A DNA stretch of 64,000 bases, taken from Rhodopirellula islandica (lineage in GTDB: Bacteria; Planctomycetota; Planctomycetia; Pirellulales; Pirellulaceae). The DNA is taken from assembly GCF_001027925.1 (NCBI RefSeq), contig NZ_LECT01000013.1, positions 1 through 64,000 on the forward strand, in the 5' to 3' direction. Below the pieces are notes generated by a model. The model was not told the origin of the DNA. It saw only the letters and a list, made by a program, of their open reading frames with translations, and ran no database searches. Positions 57,475 to 64,000 of the stretch are shown piece after piece. The translations under genes were made by a program, and so were the position numbers. The first letter of the stretch is position 1. Every line of letters begins with the position of its first letter.

Positions 57475-57561
57475 GCGGTGTCAAAGAAAAGGTGAATGCG
57501 AAGGCCCTGACTGGACAACATCGACAAATTGTAACAAGCACGTCTCATTCACAACCAAAGT

Positions 57562-57607
57562 GTTAAACAGGTCGACAGGAATGAAGACTCCTGTCGACCT
57601 GCTTAGC
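57562..57607. repeat. Short internally deleted MITE derivative (hairpin)
   Basis: GTTAAACAGGTCGACAGGA and its mirror TCCTGTCGACCTGCTTAGC form an almost perfect stem around ATGAAGAC. These are the terminal arms of the longer element at 63880-64000 with the middle lost. It lies between the EF-hand gene stop and the kinase start, and may act as a 3' structure. Confidence 0.75.
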
Positions 57608-57620
57608 GAGGAATTCGGTG

Positions 57621-59720
57621 TCACTGTCCCAAGCGTCCGCCCGGCCGCTGTCCCCCGCCCGTTCGTCCTTGACCTCCCTGACGCGAGTTGCCACGACCAC
57701 CCGGGAAGTGACTTCGTCCGTTGACCATGCCAGCCGATTCATCTTCGTCTCGCCAAACCGTGAACTCCTGTTGCACCGACTTGCACCAGCCTTTCTCTTT
57801 GTTGCACGCGAAGTATTGGATCTTCACCAAAAGGGGTTCGCCCTCGTCCCAGCCCTTCACATCAACTAAAAACTCACGCGGCTCATTATCGGATTCGACT
57901 TCCAGACGCTGAGCATGCCCCGTTGCAGGTGAGACCGTTGCACCTTCGACGACGATCTTGTACTCCGGTGGACTGGCAAGGTTGTTCCAGCTTGCTCCCA
58001 ACACTGGGTCCTGGCGAAACCCAAGGTACAGCTTCCCCGTCCCGGTCTCGATCAAGGATTGGTCGGCTTCCGGGCGAAGTTTCGCATAACGGTTGGACGA
58101 ATTGAAATCGATCGAGCGCAAGGCAGAGACGGGATTGCTTTTCCCGCCGGACTCGACACGCAACGGAACAGCTTTGCCTTCCACACTCACCCGCTCCACC
58201 AGCATTTCGCTTGTGGGAGTGAGGTGGCGTTCGAAACGAGGAAGGTTCAATTCCTCGACGGTCGTCAGTGTCTCCGGCTTGCCGACCAACGCCTCCAACG
58301 ATTCGCGAAGACTTGATCCCCGTGCCCAGGAACTACGAGTCACCACTTTGCCGGATTGATCAAACACAAACTGAGAGTTGGGAGTCAGAGCGAAATACGA
58401 TTTCAACGGGTTGTCGATCGGATCGGTCAACCATGGGACTTGGGTCTGCAAAAGATCCTGAGCGTGTTCGACTTGAGCAAATCGTTCCTCGATCGAAGAC
58501 GGCTGCACAAATCCCCAATTCTCCGGATGGGTCAGGGATTGGTACAGAAAGTAGAAGTCGACGCCTCGGCCTTGAAAGTCGCGAGCGACCGCTTCAATCT
58601 CAGGATAGGAATTTCGGAATTCAGGACATGTCAAACAGCCACCGACGATCACGGTGTACTTCGATTGAAAGATGCGATTGACTGGCACCAACTCTCGATC
58701 GACGTTGTAGACGGAGAGGCTCTCCGGCAATTCGGCCCCGACCGGAAACCGTTCGTTGAACTCGGTATCACGCGGACGAACGCGATCACGAGGCCGACCG
58801 CCCTGGGAGACTTGCCCACCACGCTGCCCCCCGCCTTGACCGCGTCCCAGACCATCACGCCCCTGACCACCACGACCTTCGCCCATTCCACGCTGGCTCA
58901 TTCCGCGCTGGCCCATTCCGCGTTCACCGGCACCGCGTTGGCCCGCCTCCCGCTGACCAGCTCCGCGGGGGCTCGCTTGCGCGGGCGTGTTCACCGGAGC
59001 GTCGTCGGTCGGATTGAGTTGGTTGCGTTGAAACTGCGACGCCAGCACGAGTCGTTCGGATGAATCAAGCGATCCATCTTGGTCGGCGTCGGCAACTGAA
59101 AATGCTTTGTGCATGTGCTCGGGTAACTCCGACTTGCTGAGCAAGCCGTCCTTGTCGTCATCAAAGTCCATGAGCTGTTCGGCAAACGCAGCATTCGCTT
59201 GAGCCGGATCGCCACCGCGACCTCCGCCACCACCACCAGGTCCACCCCCACCAGGTCCACCCCCACCAGGTCCGCCACCACCAGGTCCGCCACCAAGTCC
59301 ACCGGCAGATCGGCCACCGCCAGGCTGGCCACCTTGCATTGCCCCCCGTGGTCCACCGCGACCTTGTCCTTGACGATCCGATTGCCCGCCGGCACCCGAC
59401 GGTCGAAATTCTTCGACGGTCAGCTTTCCATCGCGATTGCGGTCCAGCTTTCGCAGCGCAGCGGCCGCACCTTCGATTTCTTGCGACGACAGTTCCTCAT
59501 CCCCATCCACATCGAAGATACGAAGCATCGGCGGGATCGATTGCGTTCCGGGCTGCGAGTCGGGACGCCCCATTCCTTGCCCACGCCCGCCTCCCATGCC
59601 TCCGCCTTGCCGTCCGCCGCCCTGTCCGGGGCGACCACCTGGAGGCTGCGCGTTGACATGTGATTCGCTCAGCAACATAGCCAACGCACAGAAAACAGTG
59701 AGCAGTGACAAACGCTTCAT
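57621..59720 (-). CDS. Exported EF-hand protein with Gly-rich repeats and a deiodinase/thioredoxin-like domain
   Basis: A 699-residue protein with a signal peptide (MKRLSLLTVFCALAMLLSESHVNA). Four EF-hand loops are seen: DVDGDEELSSQE (position 6 not Gly), DRNRDGKLTVEE, DDDKDGLLSKSE and DADQDGSLDSSE. Gly/Pro/Arg/Gln-rich linkers with GGGGPGGGGP-type repeats separate the pairs. Then comes a thioredoxin-fold domain with GGCLTCPEFRNSYPEIEAVA and FYFLYQSLTHPENWG, resembling iodothyronine-deiodinase-like bacterial proteins (CxxC-P). The C-terminal beta domain ends in FACNKEKGWCKSVQQEFTVW. Catalytic activity is unproved. It lies between the ECF sigma and kinase genes. Confidence 0.82.
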   Translation of the reverse strand: MKRLSLLTVFCALAMLLSESHVNAQPPGGRPGQGGGRQGGGMGGGRGQGMGRPDSQPGTQSIPPMLRIFDVDGDEELSSQEIEGAAAALRKLDRNRDGKLTVEEFRPSGAGGQSDRQGQGRGGPRGAMQGGQPGGGRSAGGLGGGPGGGGPGGGGPGGGGPGGGGGGRGGDPAQANAAFAEQLMDFDDDKDGLLSKSELPEHMHKAFSVADADQDGSLDSSERLVLASQFQRNQLNPTDDAPVNTPAQASPRGAGQREAGQRGAGERGMGQRGMSQRGMGEGRGGQGRDGLGRGQGGGQRGGQVSQGGRPRDRVRPRDTEFNERFPVGAELPESLSVYNVDRELVPVNRIFQSKYTVIVGGCLTCPEFRNSYPEIEAVARDFQGRGVDFYFLYQSLTHPENWGFVQPSSIEERFAQVEHAQDLLQTQVPWLTDPIDNPLKSYFALTPNSQFVFDQSGKVVTRSSWARGSSLRESLEALVGKPETLTTVEELNLPRFERHLTPTSEMLVERVSVEGKAVPLRVESGGKSNPVSALRSIDFNSSNRYAKLRPEADQSLIETGTGKLYLGFRQDPVLGASWNNLASPPEYKIVVEGATVSPATGHAQRLEVESDNEPREFLVDVKGWDEGEPLLVKIQYFACNKEKGWCKSVQQEFTVWRDEDESAGMVNGRSHFPGGRGNSRQGGQGRTGGGQRPGGRLGQ
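59210..59300. repeat. In-frame Gly/Pro-coding tandem repeat
   Basis: Tandem CCACCAGGTCC-type units (about 12-15 bp) in the EF-hand gene encode GGGGPGGGGP. A second repetitive stretch at 58880-58970 encodes RGMGQ-like units. Units are multiples of three, so changes keep the frame. Confidence 0.7.
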
Positions 59721-59901
59721 GATGGGGCCCGTGGAAGGATCAGTGGAGGAGGGTTCACAGACTGAAACCCCACCGCGAGGCCGCTTCTACAGGTAAAACG
59801 AAAAAAGTTTGAAATGAGAGCGGCTGGTGTCGCTCGCTTCACCAGAAAGATCACCAGTCGGCCACAAGCGGTTGATCAAACCACCCCGCACGGACGAGCA
59901 T

Positions 59902-60510
59902 TCACAGTTGCTCCAGCACCGACCGCAACCGTTCCAACGCTCGCACGTAACGAATGCTGGCTGCTTTCGGCGTGATCCCAAGCTCGATCGCCACCTCTTG
60001 GTTGGTCAGTTCCTCAAAGTGACGCAGCGCCACGACTTCGCGATCCATGTCGCTCATCTCACTCAGGGCCGACCGCACCTCCGCAATCAATTCAACCTTC
60101 ACTGCCGCCTGGCTGGGGGAAGTGAGATGAGCCATGAAACGTTGCGAAAGACACAGCGATGTGTTGCCCCAAGGATTGTCGTTGCCCGGATTGGATTCAC
60201 GCAACGTCGAGCGTGATTCGGTGGCCAGATGGCGGCGATGAACCCGACTCAGCGTCTGCCCGGCGACCAGTCGGAGCCACAGAAAGAGGGACGGGAAATC
60301 GCCCTGGATGTAGTGTTCGAGCCGTTTTTCGGCATCCAGGTAAACGTCCTGCAAAACATCGTCGGCATCCACACGTGCACGAATCTGATCGCTGAGCCGA
60401 AAATGAATGATCTGCCACAACCGGGCGCGATGGCGCGCAAACGCATCGGCAAACAGCGACAAATTGCCATGTTTGAGTTGCTGTTCGATCTCTCCGACGT
60501 CAATATTCAC
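59902..60510 (-). CDS. ECF-type RNA polymerase sigma factor
   Basis: A 202-residue sigma factor of the planctomycete ECF type. Region 2 is ARVDADDVLQDVYLDAEKRL and region 4 is LSEMSDMDREVVALRHFEELTNQEVAIELG, followed by KAASIRYVRALERLR. There is no anti-sigma gene next to it. The start at GTG 60510 gives a family-like length; ATG at 60582 would add 24 residues and overlap the divergent promoter. It diverges from the sulfatase gene by 92 bp, so both may be autoregulated together. It precedes the EF-hand and kinase genes. Confidence 0.88.
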   Translation of the reverse strand: MNIDVGEIEQQLKHGNLSLFADAFARHRARLWQIIHFRLSDQIRARVDADDVLQDVYLDAEKRLEHYIQGDFPSLFLWLRLVAGQTLSRVHRRHLATESRSTLRESNPGNDNPWGNTSLCLSQRFMAHLTSPSQAAVKVELIAEVRSALSEMSDMDREVVALRHFEELTNQEVAIELGITPKAASIRYVRALERLRSVLEQL

Positions 60511-60602
60511 AAAAATGGCGTGGCAGCTGTAGATGTCTGCAACCGTTGGGGTTTCTAACCATGAGGAAGTTGCACCGCCCATTGTATCCAAGGCTGATCC
60601 TG

Positions 60603-63398
60603 ATGAAACCAACTCTCGCCATCCCCACGTTTGTGCTGTTCGCCGCATCGATCATCTTGCCCAATGCGGCACTTCACGCGGAAAACTCGCCCACGAAAAA
60701 GAACATCGTGATCTTGTTGGCCGACGACCTTGGCTGGGGCGATGTTGGATTCCACGGAGGGACCGCTGACACCCCGAACATTGATTCCCTGGCCAAAGAC
60801 GGTGTGCGACTCAACCGCTTCTACGCCTACCCGGCCTGCAGCCCCGCCCGGGCAGCGATGCTGACCGGCCGATTCCCACACCGCTATGGAATCTCCGGCC
60901 CCGTGCGACCTCGCGACGAGGGGTTGCCGACCAGCGAGAAACTGCTCCCCGCTGTGTTTCAAAAGGCGGGCTATGAAACCAGCTTGATTGGAAAGTGGCA
61001 CCTCGGCCTGGCTGGCGAAGAAGCCCATCCCAACCGCCGAGGCTTCGACCACTTCTACGGCTTCCTCGATGCTTCAATTGACTACTACCAACACACTGCA
61101 GGTCGAGGGCAGCTGGATTGGCAACGCAATGGAACCACGCTTGAAGAGGAAGGCTACTCCACCGACTTGCTGACCGCGGAAGCCGTGCGTCAGATCGGAA
61201 ACCAACGCTCGGGGAAACCGTTCTGCATCGTCGTTTCCTTCAACGCGCCCCACTCGCCCTTTCAAGCTCCCCAAAACTTGATCGCAAAGTACCAAGGGCG
61301 ATCCAACGAACGCGAAGCGACCTACGCCGCCATGGTCGATTCGATGGACCAAGGCATCGGGCGAATTCTCGATGCCATCGACGATCAACAACTTCGAGAG
61401 GAAACAATCGTCGTGTTCGCATCGGACAACGGTGCGGCTCGAGCTGGAACGAACGAACCGTTTCGTGGGCAGAAACGACAAATCTACGAGGGTGGAATTC
61501 ATGTCCCTTGTGTCATCCGTGCTCCTGGCATTCTGAAAGCTGGAACCGAGAGTGAACAGCTCACCGCCATCCACGATCTCTTCCCCACACTCGCAGCAGC
61601 CACAGGAGTCACCATCCCGTCAGCGAAACCGCTCGACGGCACCAACCTCTGGCCACAACTGGTCGGTGGCAAGTCAACTTCGCGGACCATCGTGATTGCC
61701 GAAAACGACCATGCCCTCCTTCAAGACGATTGGAAACTCATCCAATTCGCGACGGGTGAGACGGAGCTGTTCCATTTGCGGACCGATCCAACGGAGTCTC
61801 AAAACAGGGCCGACTCGGATCCCCAAGTCGCCTCCCAATTGCGATCCAAGCTGGCTCAGTACCAAGGGATCGTCCAAACGGATGCACCGTCCCAAGCTGC
61901 CAACCCGTCACCTGCGGCGGAGCATGACACGACGAAGGTGTTGATCGCCACCGCGACAGAAGACTTGCAAGAAGGAGAATCGCTCTCGACGGCAACGATC
62001 CTTGGGGATGCCAAGTACGGGGTGCTGGGTGATCCGCGTGTGGAATCCAATGGGCGCGGCATCCGCTTGCTTTCCAGCGAAGATGTCGATGGCAACGGTA
62101 TCTTTGCCAGCGAAGTGTCACTGACCAGCGACGAGGTCTCGGCCGACCAACGCTGGTATCGATTCTACATCTCTGGGCTCGCCCAAGACCACTTTGCCGT
62201 TGAACAAGACGAACTGTATCTGAAGGTCGAGTTCTTCCAAAAGAATGGCACCGACTCTTTGGACCTGATCAAAGAGCGAATCTACCCACAGGTCTTAAGA
62301 GAACGAGAAGACTTCTTTGACAAAGACACCAACGAAAGTCTCGGTCACGCAACTTGGCGAACCTACGCCATGGACTTTCGAACGCCGTTTGCGGAAGTCG
62401 ACACCCTGAAGCTGAGTGTGGGTTTCGCCAACGGAAAAGCCCTCGAGGGAAAATCCGAGTTCTGGGTCAATTCGATGGACCTCCGCCCCATCGATGCCCC
62501 CGCGAACTACCAAGCGGCCAAGCCCACCCTTCAAGACTTTCCACAACCGGATGAATCGACTTTGATCGCCCTTGGCGGTCGTTGGTACTTCGCGCCGAAA
62601 GACGGCCAACGCAACGTCCCCAAGCAGTTCGACCACACCAACGCCGAACAACTGCTCTACAAGACGGATCGCTACCACGCCCCGTTCGCCGGCAACATGA
62701 GTTCGTGGTTGCGTGCCGGATACCTCGATTTCAATGGCGACGAAGTCACGAAAGACGAGCACAAACCCTACGCGGTCATCGTCACCTTCACCGACGAACA
62801 TCTCGTCATCCGAAGCCGCAATCTGCCGAATCACCCCACCGCAACGTTCCCGGATCGCTGGCGAATGCTCGATGGAAACCCGTCGTACATCCAAGAACAA
62901 GCGAACACGTGGCACATTCCGTTGGAACCGAAGCGTGATCCAGACGCCATTGCGATGGATGAAAAGAACTCCAATCAAGCCCTCCCGATGGGAGCGATCG
63001 GTGTCGCAACCAACGGCGTGATCTTCTTCAATCCCTTTGACCATATCTTTGAAACCGATGCGGTTTGGAGACTCGATCGTTGTTGCGGTCACCCCAGCCC
63101 TCGACAACAGTATCACTATCACAAGTATCCGGTCTGCGTGAAGACTCCATGGTGCGACGAAGGGCAGTCTCACTCCGGCGTGATTGGATTCGCTTTCGAC
63201 GGGTTCCCTGTTTACGGTCCCTACGAATCAAAAGGCTTGCTCGCCAAAGACGATTCAAAGAACCCACTCAACGACTTCAATCTTCACGAAGACCCTGACC
63301 GTGGTCCTCACTATCACGTCACGCCCGGCGAATACCCCCACATCATCGGCGGGTACTGGGGAAAGATCGACGCGAACAATCGCCCGGGACGAAGGTGA
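60603..63398 (+). CDS. Exported sulfatase fused to a YHYH domain
   Basis: A 931-residue protein with a signal peptide (residues 1-26, ending NAALHA). The sulfatase part has LLADDLGWGDVG (metal ligands) and CSPAR at Cys79, the residue converted to formylglycine, and ends near residue 450. A beta-rich middle part (about 455-640) and a long C-terminal YHYH domain follow (RCCGHPSPRQQYHYHKYPVCV, SHSGVIGFAFDGFPVYGPY, GPHYHVTPGEYPHIIGGYWG). YHYH domains occur alone in many marine bacteria, with unknown function. The start at 60603 was chosen for the signal peptide over 60546. Likely extracellular or periplasmic, acting on sulfated glycans by family. Confidence 0.9.
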   Translation: MKPTLAIPTFVLFAASIILPNAALHAENSPTKKNIVILLADDLGWGDVGFHGGTADTPNIDSLAKDGVRLNRFYAYPACSPARAAMLTGRFPHRYGISGPVRPRDEGLPTSEKLLPAVFQKAGYETSLIGKWHLGLAGEEAHPNRRGFDHFYGFLDASIDYYQHTAGRGQLDWQRNGTTLEEEGYSTDLLTAEAVRQIGNQRSGKPFCIVVSFNAPHSPFQAPQNLIAKYQGRSNEREATYAAMVDSMDQGIGRILDAIDDQQLREETIVVFASDNGAARAGTNEPFRGQKRQIYEGGIHVPCVIRAPGILKAGTESEQLTAIHDLFPTLAAATGVTIPSAKPLDGTNLWPQLVGGKSTSRTIVIAENDHALLQDDWKLIQFATGETELFHLRTDPTESQNRADSDPQVASQLRSKLAQYQGIVQTDAPSQAANPSPAAEHDTTKVLIATATEDLQEGESLSTATILGDAKYGVLGDPRVESNGRGIRLLSSEDVDGNGIFASEVSLTSDEVSADQRWYRFYISGLAQDHFAVEQDELYLKVEFFQKNGTDSLDLIKERIYPQVLREREDFFDKDTNESLGHATWRTYAMDFRTPFAEVDTLKLSVGFANGKALEGKSEFWVNSMDLRPIDAPANYQAAKPTLQDFPQPDESTLIALGGRWYFAPKDGQRNVPKQFDHTNAEQLLYKTDRYHAPFAGNMSSWLRAGYLDFNGDEVTKDEHKPYAVIVTFTDEHLVIRSRNLPNHPTATFPDRWRMLDGNPSYIQEQANTWHIPLEPKRDPDAIAMDEKNSNQALPMGAIGVATNGVIFFNPFDHIFETDAVWRLDRCCGHPSPRQQYHYHKYPVCVKTPWCDEGQSHSGVIGFAFDGFPVYGPYESKGLLAKDDSKNPLNDFNLHEDPDRGPHYHVTPGEYPHIIGGYWGKIDANNRPGRR

Positions 63399-63413
63399 GC
63401 TGGCAAAACCACC

Positions 63414-63476
63414 CACCCCCGGAAAGCTCGCTGAACGCTCGCTTTCCGCCCCCTCCCGTTTCAACGGGCGTGCCGT
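63414..63476. repeat. GGAAAGC/GCTTTCC repeat after the sulfatase gene
   Basis: CCCCGGAAAGCTCGCTGAACG and the continuing CTCGCTTTCCGCCCCCTCCCG match the element at 44191-44240. GGAAAGC (63421-63427) pairs with GCTTTCC (63441-63447), and CCCGTTTCAACGGG makes a second hairpin. It could act as a 3' end for the sulfatase mRNA. The following stretch to 63879 shows no convincing gene. Confidence 0.7.
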
Positions 63477-63879
63477 TTGACTTCCCTCTCCCTTGGGAGG
63501 GCACAGACAAACACCTGGCAATACAAGACTTCAAAACGGCACGCCCCCAGCGAAGGCAGGGTCAAAAACAAGTTTTCAGCGACCATCCACAGGCGACCTG
63601 AACCGCACTAAATCAAACCGCTAACGACGGATAACCAGGAAGCCTTTGACATCGCGAGGAAAGAGCCGATGTTCAAGGGCTTTGTTCAACAGGCCATGAA
63701 GCGCAGCGGCGAAGTCGGGCGGTATTGAAACAGACAATCTTTCCTTGCCGCCAAGTTGCGGCTTCCATTGTCCAGCCTTTGGAATGGAACTTATGAGCGA
63801 CGGTCTCAGTCTCAAATTTGCATGCGGTTTGGTTCAACGTCGATTTCAAACCACTGCTAGCGATTACTCGATCGGAATC

Positions 63880-64000
63880 GCTAAGCAGGTCGGCAGGAAT
63901 GATCGGGCATCATCATATGAGCCGTTTGGGCGTTAGCCCCGGTTGCAAGTGGGAGCAACAACGCTAACCGAAACTGGCCAAATGCCGAAAGACTCCTGCC
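63880..64000. repeat. MITE-like dispersed repeat, copy 3 (cut by window edge)
   Basis: It begins GCTAAGCAGGTCGGCAGGA, carries GAGCCGTTTGGGCGTTAGCC and ends in the window at GACTCCTGCC, where the expected inverted right arm GACCTGCTTAGC should follow. Compared with copies at 80-170 and 28720-28851 it has the best preserved left arm. Confidence 0.75.

Noticed and set aside
63621-63815. A 64-residue minus-strand frame near the right edge
   Set aside because: It has some protein-like character, but no family, no ribosome site and no partner gene; possibly a remnant.

Overview
The window looks like chromosome of a planctomycete of the Rhodopirellula type. This is inferred from gene content: two DUF1559 prepilin-type proteins ending in an H-X9-DG motif, a CSPAR sulfatase, an ECF sigma factor next to a PEGA-less Ser/Thr kinase and an EF-hand protein, and a moderately GC-rich composition. 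No rRNA, tRNA, CRISPR or prophage was recognised.

Region 1 (about 0.3-14 kb, minus strand) is a tad/Flp pilus locus. In transcription order it runs Flp pilin (followed by a strong intrinsic terminator), prepilin peptidase, a His-rich periplasmic protein, a TadE-like pseudopilin, a double-length CpaB, a TadG-like protein, TadZ/CpaE, TadA/CpaF, TadB, TadC, a DUF192 protein, a NicO metal exporter and a Uma2 protein. No secretin gene is seen. Nearly every gap larger than 100 bp is filled with GTAG-headed stem-loop (REP) repeats, and a REP-associated tyrosine transposase (RAYT) sits between cpaB and tadG.

Region 2 (14.4-22.3 kb) starts with two divergent Cys/His-rich secreted paralogues sharing a palindromic site. 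A tightly overlapped plus-strand operon follows: DUF58, transglutaminase-like membrane protein (catalytic Cys apparently lost), MoxR ATPase, lipoprotein, YraQ/ArsP-type permease.

Region 3 (22.3-32 kb) holds two DUF1559 proteins, two small lipoproteins, the three-gene proton-translocating transhydrogenase operon (pntAA-pntAB-pntB) and NADP-type glutamate dehydrogenase. Region 4 (32-43.6 kb) carries a giant AsmA-like protein, a polysaccharide-export lipoprotein, a sialidase-like protein, an SLC13 transporter with RCK_C domains, a two-CBS protein, an alkaline phosphatase and a small membrane protein.

Region 5 (44.6-54.9 kb) is a plus-strand cluster: three small genes (one CsbD-like), a lone PTS enzyme I, a GH130 phosphorylase-like protein, a GT4 with a large C-terminal domain, a second GH130, a GH13 amylase and another GT4. 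It looks like an alpha-glucan/mannoside synthesis and phosphorolysis module and is the best candidate here for an undescribed system. Region 6 (55-63.4 kb) has an ECF sigma, an EF-hand/deiodinase-like secreted protein and a Ser/Thr kinase on the minus strand, diverging from a sulfatase fused to a YHYH domain.

At least four families of dispersed repeats occur: REP/BIME, GTAG-bounded long hairpins, a MITE-like element of about 130 bp with inverted ends (plus a 46-bp internally deleted derivative), and a GC-rich GGAAAGC/GCTTTCC element.
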